Assembly: GCF_020171465.1 (NCBI RefSeq)
Contig: NZ_JAIUZR010000004.1
Coordinates: 62,001-126,000 of the forward strand
Direction of reading: 5' to 3'
Length of the DNA stretch: 64,000 bases
Source: Lutimonas saemankumensis
Lineage (GTDB): Bacteria; Bacteroidota; Bacteroidia; Flavobacteriales; Flavobacteriaceae
Shown here: positions 50,195 to 59,561 of the stretch, piece by piece
How the letters are laid out: the number at the start of each line of letters is the position of its first letter
Numbering within the stretch: the stretch's first letter is position 1
Notes under the pieces: generated by a model
What the model was told of the DNA's origin: nothing
The model's input: only the letters and a program-made list of their open reading frames with translations
Database searches by the model: none
Position numbers and translations under genes: made by a program

Positions 50195-52801
50195 ATGTTC
50201 CCACCAATGTTCAAAACTAAAACAAGGACTTATTTTTACATGATTTTGGGCTTTCTGAATCTTGGATGGGCACAAATTTCAGAATTACCTCAAGAAGTAC
50301 AGGGCATTTGGAGTGTTTCTGACAGTATCAATTTTACAAATCAGGATTGGAGGGCCCGGTGGATTTGGTTACCCCATCATATTGACTCAGATGTGATGCT
50401 CGCCAGGCGGTCATTCAATCTGAATGAAATCCCATCGAATTCAGAATTGGGCATCACGGCATCTTCTAAATACGAACTCTATATAAACGGGAAATATCTG
50501 TGTCAGGGCCCGGCTCGTTCTGCTCCTCATCATCAGTCTTATGATGTGTTGAAGATTACTTCCGCTCTGAGGAGAGGGAAAAACACCATTGGTGTGCGTG
50601 TGCATTGTCAAAGAGGGGTCAAATCATATCATTTAAAGGGACGAGCAGGATTACTGGTTCAGTTGACCCAAAAGGATAGAGATTCAACCTGGTCGATTAT
50701 CAGTGATGAAAACTGGAAGGTATTTCCTGACTTATCATGGGATAACAACTCCCCTCTAATGAATCGTTTTCAATCTGTAGTTAATGATAGAATGGACATG
50801 AACAAGAAGATTCAGAATTTTGAATTTGTTCATTTTGACGACTCAAACTGGTATCAGGCCCGGCCCCTCAAAAGAAATACGGGCTGGCCGGCACCCCAAA
50901 AAAATGAAAAAGCCACTACGCTGACCACACCCTGGACATCTTTGGTAAAAAGGGATATTCCCTATTTGAAGGAGGATAAACTAGTAGCTAAAACCTTGAT
51001 CGAAGCAAGAGAACTATCTGTTTCCGAAATAAAATCAGATTCAATCCTCCTGAATGGATCGATTCACCATTCCATTCAAAAACAACTTGTCAAGGCATCA
51101 GTTCAAAACTGGCCTCTGCAACTACCGGCTGCAGATCCTGGCCGGGCCTGGTTTCTGTTATTTGATTATGGAAAGGTCATCAACGGAATGCCCGAATTTA
51201 TTATTGAATCTCAAAAAGAAGCCGAAATAAGCGTTCTTTCCGCTCCATTTATGCTTGAAAACATATTCAGTTCAGATATCGTGGCGTCATCTTATAAAGA
51301 TGTGATTACATTATCGGGTAAAAAAGACCATTGGAGAGCCATGTACTTTAAACCAACTCGCTATATGGCGGTTATCGTAAAGAATAATGATCCCATAAAA
51401 ATTCATTCCCTGGGAATTCATCAGCTTAAATATCCTTATGAATTAAAAGGCAGCATTACTACTCCTGAGGCCCCCTGGATCGAAGACTTATGGCAGGCTT
51501 CGGCGAAAACAATTGACTTGTGCACCACAGATGCCTTTACCGATAATTACAGGGAGCGAAGGCAATATGCCCAGACCGGATATTACGCTGCACTTGGCAA
51601 CTACTTTATTTTTGGAGACTATCTGCTTCAACGAAGGTATTTGATTCAGATTGCTGAGGAACAGCAGGCCGATGGCTTGATGCCGGCCTATGCCCCATTG
51701 AATGAAAATGATTTTATGATCATCCTCGATTCCAATTGTTTTTATATTAAAAGCCTATACAACTACCTTTTGTACTCCGGAGATCATGAAACCGTTCGAA
51801 AATTGCTTCCGTCAGCAAATAAATTAATGCAACTTTTAGCTTCGTATACCAATAAATACGGAATGATAGACAGTCCGCCTTATTCGTATTGGCTGGACCA
51901 CACCCTTAATGACAGGCGCGGGGCAAACCTAACCCTTAACGGCCACTATTTAGGAGCCTTGGATGGTTTCTCAAAAGTACTCGGATGGTTGAACGAAGCT
52001 GAACTCAGCAAATTCTATGCTGAAAAAGCTGATGTTCTCAGATCGAATCTTGGAAGATTTCTTTGGGATGAAAACAAACAATTATTTGCTGATGCTTATG
52101 TTCTTGGAAAGCGTTCAGATCAATTCAGCGAACATGGAAATGCCATGGCATTGGCCTGCAAAATAGCGACATCGAAGCAAGCCGAACAAATTGCCGGTGA
52201 ACTTTTAAAGAAAGACAAACACAACTTGATCAAAAGAGAAAACGGGCTTATTATGGTAAGTCCCGCGATGTCTTATTATCTGCATAAAGGACTCGCTGAA
52301 TACGGTTTTGAAGCTGAATCATTGGAAATGCTTCGTTCCAGATTTATCAGAATGCTTGATCCTCAATCCAATGGAACGCTTTGGGAAGAATGGTGGAGAA
52401 ACGGAACGGGAAGAACGGGGAAGTTCAACAAACGAACAAGAAGCGATGCTCAAACCGAAAGTGTATTTCCTCCTGCCCTGTTCACTAAATATGTCTTGGG
52501 ATTAGAAGTTGTAAAACCAGGATTTAAAGAAGTGAAAATTTCAAAACCAACAATAGCAATTACAAATATCAGTGGGAAAATCCCTTCCCCAATGGGAACT
52601 ATTGGCTTAAAATGGAAAAAAAAGGAAAAATGGCAACTGGATTTGACAATTCCAAAAGGAGCCTCTGCAAAATTTGACGAAATGCAAGGTGAGATACGCT
52701 GGAAAAAGAAGGGTGATAAAAAATTTGTAGAAACAGATGGAATCATTGTTTTGCACCAAGGGGAATACAAGATAACTTTTGATTCCTCTCAAGAACAATA
52801 A
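50195..52801 (+). CDS. GH78-like (alpha-L-rhamnosidase-type) glycoside hydrolase
   Basis: An 868-residue secreted protein. N-terminal beta domains (ARWIWLPHHIDSDVMLARRS; TASSKYELYINGKYLCQGP) precede an (alpha/alpha)6 barrel with TDAFTDNYRERRQYAQTGYY, ADGLMPAYAP and WLDHTLNDRRGANLTLNGHY, and a C-terminal beta domain. Canonical GH78 enzymes have a DxxRDE-type acid motif; here TDNYRERRQYA occupies that place, with a Glu available as general acid. It may act on a sugar other than rhamnose. A second ATG four codons in (MFKTKTRTYFYM) gives a better signal peptide and may be the true start. It follows the kinase gene by 32 bp. Confidence 0.75.
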   Translation: MFPPMFKTKTRTYFYMILGFLNLGWAQISELPQEVQGIWSVSDSINFTNQDWRARWIWLPHHIDSDVMLARRSFNLNEIPSNSELGITASSKYELYINGKYLCQGPARSAPHHQSYDVLKITSALRRGKNTIGVRVHCQRGVKSYHLKGRAGLLVQLTQKDRDSTWSIISDENWKVFPDLSWDNNSPLMNRFQSVVNDRMDMNKKIQNFEFVHFDDSNWYQARPLKRNTGWPAPQKNEKATTLTTPWTSLVKRDIPYLKEDKLVAKTLIEARELSVSEIKSDSILLNGSIHHSIQKQLVKASVQNWPLQLPAADPGRAWFLLFDYGKVINGMPEFIIESQKEAEISVLSAPFMLENIFSSDIVASSYKDVITLSGKKDHWRAMYFKPTRYMAVIVKNNDPIKIHSLGIHQLKYPYELKGSITTPEAPWIEDLWQASAKTIDLCTTDAFTDNYRERRQYAQTGYYAALGNYFIFGDYLLQRRYLIQIAEEQQADGLMPAYAPLNENDFMIILDSNCFYIKSLYNYLLYSGDHETVRKLLPSANKLMQLLASYTNKYGMIDSPPYSYWLDHTLNDRRGANLTLNGHYLGALDGFSKVLGWLNEAELSKFYAEKADVLRSNLGRFLWDENKQLFADAYVLGKRSDQFSEHGNAMALACKIATSKQAEQIAGELLKKDKHNLIKRENGLIMVSPAMSYYLHKGLAEYGFEAESLEMLRSRFIRMLDPQSNGTLWEEWWRNGTGRTGKFNKRTRSDAQTESVFPPALFTKYVLGLEVVKPGFKEVKISKPTIAITNISGKIPSPMGTIGLKWKKKEKWQLDLTIPKGASAKFDEMQGEIRWKKKGDKKFVETDGIIVLHQGEYKITFDSSQEQ

Positions 52802-52835
52802 CAATGATTCTCAACAACCTGTAATCTGCACTTTT

Positions 52836-54401
52836 TTATTTTAACTCTAACTGCTCCGTCTTGCGGTTTACATCCCCTCTTTTCGACTCATACATCTCAA
52901 TCATCTCTTTCAGTTTATCAGGACGGGAAGAAGCGAGATTTGTTTCTTGACCCAGGTCTTTACTCAGGTCGAAGAGCTGATATTTCTTTGAGTTGCCGGT
53001 TTCAATATTTACCAATTTGTTTACCGGGGTTCCTTTATACGGAGGAATAAGTACCCAATCTCCATTTCTGTAAGCAGTTCGGGTAGTAGCTTCCAGAATC
53101 AGATCCTCACGACCTTCCTCGCTCTGACCTAAAAATACATCGGCTAGTTCCTTACTGTCTTCTGCACGAACATCGCTGTCTACCAATTTAGCAATGGATG
53201 ACAAAAGATCAATCTGACAAACCAGAGCGTCCGATATACCAGGTTGAATTCTTCCTTTCCAGTAGGTAATGAAAGGTACATGGGTTCCTGCTTCATACAA
53301 ACTGTATTTCCCTCCCCTAAAGGGTCCAGCAGGTGTATGCATGCCTAATTTTTCAACGGCGTCATCATAGTAACCGTCATTTAATACCGGTCCGTTATCA
53401 CTTGTGAACACAATCAAGGTGTTCTCCAATAATCCTTCTTCTCTTAATGTTTGAAGGAATTCTCCCACCATCCAGTCGGCCTCTAAGATCACATCTCCTC
53501 TTGGACCCATTCCAGATTTACCTGCAAATCGAGGGTGAGGCGTTCTTGGTACATGTGGCTGTTGCATCGCATAGTACAGAAAGAAGGGTTCTTCCTTGTG
53601 TGCCCTTACATAATTCTGTGCTTCCTTTAAAAAATGGTCGGCCATATCTATGTCACTCCATTTTGCCGTCTCTCCGCCTTTCATATAACCAATCCTTGGA
53701 ATACCATTAACGATGCTGCTGTTGTGGCCATGATGCCATTTCATTTCGAGCAATTCAGGATTATCTTTTCCTGTAGGCTGTCCTTCAAAATTATTTTTAT
53801 AATCTACTTCAATAGGATCCTTCGGATCCAGTCCAACAACATCACCATCTTGAATATATACAGTGGGAACACGGTCCTGGGTTGCAGCCATTATATGAGA
53901 ATAATCAAAGCCAAGTTCATTAGGTCCCGGTTTCACAGTTTCATTCCAGTTCACGTTTCCATTGCCCAATCCCAGGTGCCATTTGCCAACGATTCCTGTA
54001 TGGTATCCTGCACCTTTGAGCATACGAGGTATGGTCATTTGGTCTGTACCAATAATTAATGGTGCAGTTCCAGGTAAAATCTTTGCCCGCTCATTTTTCC
54101 AAGGATAGACCCCGGTCAAAAGAGCATATCTACTTGGGGTGCAGGTAGCTGAACTGGCATATCCGTTAGTAAAACGAACCCCTTCATTTGCAAGCAGATC
54201 AATATTTGGCGTATTGATCTCCGTGGCGCCATTGGCGCTTATATCACCATAGCCCAGATCATCTGTGTATATAATGACAATATTTGGCTTTGAAATTGGT
54301 TTTTCGTCGGTTATTGAACTTTGCTTTTTCTTTTGACATGATGTCGTAAAACTCAATAAAATACCTGTAACAAATAAAACCGCGGCAATTCTAATTTTCA
54401 T
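52836..54401 (-). CDS. Sulfatase of the S1 (formylglycine) family, lipoprotein
   Basis: A 521-residue enzyme with signal ILLSFTTSC (lipobox). The metal-binding YTDDLGYGD, formylglycine motif CTPSRYALLTG with cysteine 87, GKWHLGLGNG and FTSDNGPVLND are all present. The start MKIRIAAVLF was chosen because an upstream in-frame ATG adds residues before the signal core. It is the only leftward gene in the polysaccharide locus, converging with the GH78-like gene and divergent from two more sulfatases. The subfamily and position of the sulfate removed cannot be told. Confidence 0.93.
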   Translation of the reverse strand: MKIRIAAVLFVTGILLSFTTSCQKKKQSSITDEKPISKPNIVIIYTDDLGYGDISANGATEINTPNIDLLANEGVRFTNGYASSATCTPSRYALLTGVYPWKNERAKILPGTAPLIIGTDQMTIPRMLKGAGYHTGIVGKWHLGLGNGNVNWNETVKPGPNELGFDYSHIMAATQDRVPTVYIQDGDVVGLDPKDPIEVDYKNNFEGQPTGKDNPELLEMKWHHGHNSSIVNGIPRIGYMKGGETAKWSDIDMADHFLKEAQNYVRAHKEEPFFLYYAMQQPHVPRTPHPRFAGKSGMGPRGDVILEADWMVGEFLQTLREEGLLENTLIVFTSDNGPVLNDGYYDDAVEKLGMHTPAGPFRGGKYSLYEAGTHVPFITYWKGRIQPGISDALVCQIDLLSSIAKLVDSDVRAEDSKELADVFLGQSEEGREDLILEATTRTAYRNGDWVLIPPYKGTPVNKLVNIETGNSKKYQLFDLSKDLGQETNLASSRPDKLKEMIEMYESKRGDVNRKTEQLELK

Positions 54402-54606
54402 AAACTGATTTTTAATTAGGGAATACATATAAGGATAAAACCTGTGATGATAATCGGCCTGGTGATATTATTCACTGACCGCCGGTAAAATAAAAAAAAA
54501 TAGCTCAAAAATTCATAAATTAAATTACCTTTGAGAAATCAAAAATTATCCTCCCTTTTTGATTTTTATGTAAAATCATTTTATCAATTCTAATTTTGAT
54601 AAAAAC

Positions 54607-54680
54607 TACCATTTAAAAGGTAATTATTAGTACTTAACCTGCAGTTTATCTCATAATCTTTGCCAGATAATTATATCTGG
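54607..54680. promoter_or_regulatory. Palindromes between the divergent sulfatase genes
   Basis: TACC-N8-GGTA lies at 54607-54622. A perfect 18-bp palindrome, CCAGATA-ATTA-TATCTGG, lies at 54663-54680, ending 9 bp before the rightward sulfatase ATG. Such a position suits an operator overlapping the transcription start. The regulator is unknown. Confidence 0.35.
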
Positions 54681-54689
54681 TTGGTAACT

Positions 54690-56270
54690 ATGGAAATAAA
54701 AAAAATAAGCACTGAATATCTAATAATTCTATTCTTCTTTTTCATTCAGGTCAATGAGGCTCAAGAGGCCAAAGAAAGGCCTAATGTGATATTAATTATG
54801 TGTGATGACTTGAATGACTACCAGCAGGTTTTTGGCGGACATAAACAGGCTATTACACCCAATATTGATAAAATGGCCAAAACGGGGGTTCAGTTCATTA
54901 ATGCCCAGAGCAACGTTCCCGTCTGTCAACCTTCAAGAAACAGCCTTTTCACCGGTGTATACCCGCATCGTTCCAAGGACTATGGCTGGACGGATCACAG
55001 AAAACAACCCGTTCTAAAAAATAATAAAACCATCATGAGGATGTTTCAGGAAAACGGTTATTACACCTTGGGAACCGGAAAGCTCACTCATGGTAAATCC
55101 ATAAAGAACTGGGACAAGTGGGGTTTGCAGATCAACCACAATTACGGGCCACTGTATTTTGATGGTGAAAATCTGGGGTCAAATCCTTCCGTTCCCTTTC
55201 CCTATAGTAAAATAGGCCCTGTGGACGGTTCCTATGGCAGGTTATCAGATGCAGGAACCTCAGAAGGAAAAATAAAAGGAGAAAAAGGCTGGGTGTATGG
55301 AAGAGACAAAAAACCTTTTCGATACATACATGATAATGACAGGGATTTACTTCAGGATGAACTTCATGCGAAATGGGCTGTACAACAAATCAAAGAGATG
55401 GAACAAACAGCTATAAATCAACCCTTCTTTATGGGAATTGGATTTGTCAGGCCACACACCCCCCTTCACGCACCCGATAAATATTTTGACATGTTTCCGA
55501 TGGATGAACTGGAATTAAGCGATTGGATTCCTGAGGATAAAAATGACACCTTTTGGGATGAAAATTTTAAATCAACCTTAAAAGGGCCTCGTTATTACAA
55601 GACCATTCTGGATTCGTATGGTGGTAATCGTGAATTGGCTTTAAAACATTTTTTGCAGGCTTATCTGGCATGTGTGGCTTTTGTGGATGATCAGATCGGT
55701 TTTGTTCTCGATGCCCTTGATAAAAGTAAATTCAGAGAAAACACCATTGTAATAGTTACAAGTGACCATGGATGGCAAATGGGAGAAAAGCAATTTCTGT
55801 TTAAGAACTCACCATGGGAAGAAAGCGCTCGAATCCCTCTGGTGATACACTCCCCATCAATGATCAAAGCTGCAAAAGTAAAGCAGCCTGTTTCTTTGAT
55901 CGACCTCTTCCCTACGCTCATGGAACTCTGTAATCTTGAAGGAAATCACAAAATAAATGATCAGGGGGGAGATCTTGGAGGTTACAGTCTTGTTCCTTTT
56001 CTTTTGGATGACAATGAAAAAAGCTGGGAAGGGCCGTCAGGAGCTTTGACAATTGTGGGGAACTGCGGAAAATCAGTCCCTACAGAAAATCAAAACTTTT
56101 CTTACAGGACCGAAAATTTCAGGTACATCCTTTATGGTAATGGAAATGAAGAACTGTATGATCACGAAAAAGATCCCTTCGAATGGAAAAATGTTGCTCA
56201 GAAAAAATCCTATAAAAAGATCCGAAAAAATCTGAGGACAGAAATGATGAAAATAATTGAAACCCGATAA
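54690..56270 (+). CDS. Sulfatase of the S1 family, iduronate-2-sulfatase-like
   Basis: A 526-residue secreted enzyme (signal LIILFFFFIQVNEAQ). The metal site reads LIMCDDLND, the formylglycine motif CQPSRNSLFTGVYPH with cysteine 79, then GTGKLTHG, MGIGFVRPHTPLHAP and VTSDHGWQMGEKQ. These features (GKLTHG instead of GKWHLG; DHGW) typify the S1_7 group, which includes iduronate and other exo-2-sulfatases. The ATG was preferred to an upstream TTG because it gives the signal peptide directly. It lies 15 bp before the next sulfatase gene. Confidence 0.92.
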   Translation: MEIKKISTEYLIILFFFFIQVNEAQEAKERPNVILIMCDDLNDYQQVFGGHKQAITPNIDKMAKTGVQFINAQSNVPVCQPSRNSLFTGVYPHRSKDYGWTDHRKQPVLKNNKTIMRMFQENGYYTLGTGKLTHGKSIKNWDKWGLQINHNYGPLYFDGENLGSNPSVPFPYSKIGPVDGSYGRLSDAGTSEGKIKGEKGWVYGRDKKPFRYIHDNDRDLLQDELHAKWAVQQIKEMEQTAINQPFFMGIGFVRPHTPLHAPDKYFDMFPMDELELSDWIPEDKNDTFWDENFKSTLKGPRYYKTILDSYGGNRELALKHFLQAYLACVAFVDDQIGFVLDALDKSKFRENTIVIVTSDHGWQMGEKQFLFKNSPWEESARIPLVIHSPSMIKAAKVKQPVSLIDLFPTLMELCNLEGNHKINDQGGDLGGYSLVPFLLDDNEKSWEGPSGALTIVGNCGKSVPTENQNFSYRTENFRYILYGNGNEELYDHEKDPFEWKNVAQKKSYKKIRKNLRTEMMKIIETR

Positions 56271-56285
56271 TCTAATGAACATCAC

Positions 56286-57761
56286 ATGCCTAACTCACTT
56301 TATATTCTTGTTTTAATATCTCTCTTTATAACTCTTCCTTCCAGTTCACAATCGGGCAATTCAGACAACAGCCTTCATCCTGAAAAACCAAATCTGATCG
56401 TTATAATGACTGACGATCTGGGTTATGAGGATGTTGGTTTTAACGGGTGTCAGGATATCCCTACCCCAAACATTGACAGAATAGCCAAAAACGGGGTGAA
56501 ATTTACAAATGGTTATACTTCATACGCGGTTTGCGGGCCAAGCAGGGCTGGTTTTATAACAGGTCGTTACGGCCAACGATTTGGATTTGAAAGAAATCCT
56601 CAGTACAAAACAGATGACCCCGTTATGGGATTACCTCAAAATGAAAAAACGATTGCCGAACATCTGAAAACAGTTGGATATACTTCGGGTATCATCGGAA
56701 AATGGCATTTGGGTGCTCATAAATCCAATCATCCATTGAACAGGGGATTTGATGAATTTTTCGGGCATTTGGGCGGTGGTCATACCTATTTTCCTCAAAA
56801 TCTTGTTATCAAGGACAGCTATTTTACTGGAGAAGAAGTTATGATTCCATCCGAAAATGATCCCTCTAAGTCCTATAAAGGTTCGGCAGAAATGGCAAGT
56901 TACAGAACCTGGATCATGCGGAATCACGATCCGGTTAAAACGACTAAATATTTGACAGATGAATTTTCTGAGGAGGCTGTCCGTTTTATTGAACGTAACA
57001 AGAAGGAGCCTTTTTTCTTATTCTTATCATATAACGCCCCACATAACCCATTACAGGCAACCCAGGAATATCTGGATCGATTTTCTCATATTGAAAACGA
57101 TAAAAGGAAAACCTATGCGGCCATGGTAAGCGCCGTTGATGATGGGGTAGGAAAAGTTCTGGACAAATTGGAAGCCCTGAACCTTGATAAAAATACCATT
57201 GTTGTCTTTTTATCTGATAACGGAGGTCCCGAATCAAAAAATGCTTCAAATAACGGAGTACTTCGTGAAGGGAAAGGTTCTATTTACGAAGGTGGATTTA
57301 GAGTTCCTTTTGCCATTCAATGGAAAGGACAGCTAAAAGAAGGAACTTATGATTATCCTGTCTCTTCGCTTGACATACTGGGAACAATAGCGCCATTAGC
57401 CGGGGTGGCTATGAATAATGAAAAACCACTGGATGGGGTGAATTTGATTCCCTATTTAAATGAAAGTAAAAAAGGAGCACCTCATCAAAATATATTCATT
57501 CGCAAATTTGACAGTAAAGTGTATTCCGTTAGAGATGGAGCACTTAAACTTATTGTAAAAAAGAAAACCAATGTTAAAGAATTATACAACTTAAATAATG
57601 ATATCAGTGAGAAAAGCAATATAGCCCGTGAAAATCAAAATGAAGTCGAACGTTTATCGGCAATTCTCAACGCCTGGGAAACCGAGTTAATTGACCCGTT
57701 ATTTTTAGGACTGATTCATACGAAAAGCTGGCAAAAGAAAAGGGAACGAAAAAATAAATAA
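56286..57761 (+). CDS. Sulfatase of the S1 (formylglycine) family
   Basis: A 491-residue secreted enzyme (signal LYILVLISLFITLPSSSQ). MTDDLGYEDVGFNG, the formylglycine motif CGPSRAGFITGRYGQRFGFE with cysteine 83, GKWHLGAHK, FGHLGGGHTYF and FLSDNGGPE are present. The RYGQRFGFE and LGGGHTYFP elements recall S1_19-type sulfatases known from galactan degradation, but this is from memory and not certain. It probably forms an operon with the upstream sulfatase; 191 bp separate it from the surface lipoprotein/SusC/SusD group. Confidence 0.92.
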   Translation: MPNSLYILVLISLFITLPSSSQSGNSDNSLHPEKPNLIVIMTDDLGYEDVGFNGCQDIPTPNIDRIAKNGVKFTNGYTSYAVCGPSRAGFITGRYGQRFGFERNPQYKTDDPVMGLPQNEKTIAEHLKTVGYTSGIIGKWHLGAHKSNHPLNRGFDEFFGHLGGGHTYFPQNLVIKDSYFTGEEVMIPSENDPSKSYKGSAEMASYRTWIMRNHDPVKTTKYLTDEFSEEAVRFIERNKKEPFFLFLSYNAPHNPLQATQEYLDRFSHIENDKRKTYAAMVSAVDDGVGKVLDKLEALNLDKNTIVVFLSDNGGPESKNASNNGVLREGKGSIYEGGFRVPFAIQWKGQLKEGTYDYPVSSLDILGTIAPLAGVAMNNEKPLDGVNLIPYLNESKKGAPHQNIFIRKFDSKVYSVRDGALKLIVKKKTNVKELYNLNNDISEKSNIARENQNEVERLSAILNAWETELIDPLFLGLIHTKSWQKKRERKNK

Positions 57762-57952
57762 GATCTCTTATTACTTCAAAAAAAAAAATTGCACCTAATC
57801 CAAAATCAAGAAAAAAAGAGTAACACAAAACAAACAAAAACTAACACAAAAGCCACAAAAATATAAGTGTTAATTGGGCTTTGAGTTAACATTGTACAGT
57901 CAAATGTTAATATAGTATTGCTTATAACTTTTAATAATTAATCAGATTTAAA

Positions 57953-59554
57953 ATGAAAAACAAAACATTACCAAGACTCTCATTTGTGGTTATATGTTTC
58001 TTGATTTTCCTTGTCCAAAGTTGTGAAGAAACATCGTTTGGAGAAGATCTACAAGTTCGTAAATTACCCATGAGTATCGATTACCCCGAAATTTTAAACT
58101 CAAGAGAGTTTAGTTACATTCAATCTGCGGCACCTTTTGTAGATGCGAACGGTCATGCTGTCGAATTTGAAATCGTAAGTGCGAGGAGAGGAGATCAACA
58201 ACTCGACGAAACTTACATGGAATTTGTAAGTATTTTGAATGCTGAAATCATTGAAACTCCAAATCCTATCTATGACGGGCCCATGTACATTGAAGACCTG
58301 GGATCAATGGGGACAATAATTATAGCAGAAGGGAATCCATTTGGATATGGTGACTATTATTTTACAATAAGGCTTACTACGGTCAATGAAGCTGGTGAGA
58401 CAGTCACTGAAGTGTTTGAAGATGCCTTTCATTTAAATATTGCTCCTGGTTTGGTTGAAGGCCTGAGTTATTGTCCGTTCAAAATGAACTTTGTCAGCGG
58501 AGAAGGTACAACTTCAGGACCTGCGGAACTTTTTGGAGGAAACCCAGATGTTAGATTTGAACTTGCCACTGAATCAGACAAGTTATCTATCGATGCTGTG
58601 ACGGGAGCGCTTTCATTGAACACATCTTATGTTCCAGTAGAAACCGAAACGCTAAACCCAATTATCAACGTTGTCAGTAATGTTAGCGAGGAAGTGACAA
58701 GTTTCGAGGGAACCTTTGCAGCAGTTGCATCTTTGACACCTGTAGAACTTGAAAAGGAAAATGACTATTTTTTCTTCCCTAAATTAAAATTGACTTCAAA
58801 ACAGAATGCTGCGCTTGGCGGTGATGGTTACTCAAGAGTATTTGTTGAGCACAAAACCGGCGATGTCCACATCAAAGCAGGAGATCCTGAAGAAACTACA
58901 AACTGGTTTATTAGTAAAGCTTTATGGAGAAATCATAAAAACTCACCAGTAGTAGACACGCCTGATGCAATCGAAGTAAGAGAAGAAGCCGGTGTTAACG
59001 GCACTCAAACTCTGGAACATCAAATGTGGACCATTACAGGGCCTTCTGAATCTTGGATAATCATGGACCCGCAGAATCTTGCATTGTATAAAGGATGTTT
59101 TGATTCTAAGGCAGTTTTCTGGTATAAAATTTTTATGAACGACAATTCAGGGTATGAAGAAGACGGAAGCACACCTATAGAATTAGAAGTTCACATTACT
59201 AGCAACTACACAGGAGATGTTACCACAACTTCCTGGACACAAGTGAATGACATTTTGGAATGTGAGATCAATAACAATGGAACAGTCTTTACCGGAACTC
59301 CTTATCCAGGAGATCAATCAGGAATTCAGCCTCCGAATGGTGTAAAAGATCCAAGCAACAGTCCAAACGATTTATGGGTGAGAGCTGAATTAGATCTCGA
59401 TGAATACAGATCGGAAGAAGCATTTACCATTGCATTTAGATTTAAAACCCAATATGAAGAAGAACCATTTTACGTAGATCCTGAAACCGGAGAGCACGTA
59501 CTTAATGGCTCTGTAAGACTATCGAATGTTCACTTTGTAGCCTCAGAAAAATAA
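57953..59554 (+). CDS. Surface lipoprotein preceding SusC, putative glycan-binding protein
   Basis: A 533-residue protein with signal FLIFLVQSC followed by EETSFGED (lipoprotein). The mature part is beta-rich: an N-terminal module resembling DUF1735-like domains (residues ~35-160) and repeats of similar size, ending in EHVLNGSVRLSNVHFVASEK. No catalytic signature is visible. Unusually it is encoded before, not after, the SusC/SusD pair, 7 bp from SusC, so it is surely co-transcribed with them. By position it is a candidate surface glycan-binding protein. Confidence 0.7.
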   Translation: MKNKTLPRLSFVVICFLIFLVQSCEETSFGEDLQVRKLPMSIDYPEILNSREFSYIQSAAPFVDANGHAVEFEIVSARRGDQQLDETYMEFVSILNAEIIETPNPIYDGPMYIEDLGSMGTIIIAEGNPFGYGDYYFTIRLTTVNEAGETVTEVFEDAFHLNIAPGLVEGLSYCPFKMNFVSGEGTTSGPAELFGGNPDVRFELATESDKLSIDAVTGALSLNTSYVPVETETLNPIINVVSNVSEEVTSFEGTFAAVASLTPVELEKENDYFFFPKLKLTSKQNAALGGDGYSRVFVEHKTGDVHIKAGDPEETTNWFISKALWRNHKNSPVVDTPDAIEVREEAGVNGTQTLEHQMWTITGPSESWIIMDPQNLALYKGCFDSKAVFWYKIFMNDNSGYEEDGSTPIELEVHITSNYTGDVTTTSWTQVNDILECEINNNGTVFTGTPYPGDQSGIQPPNGVKDPSNSPNDLWVRAELDLDEYRSEEAFTIAFRFKTQYEEEPFYVDPETGEHVLNGSVRLSNVHFVASEK

Positions 59555-59561
59555 AAATATC

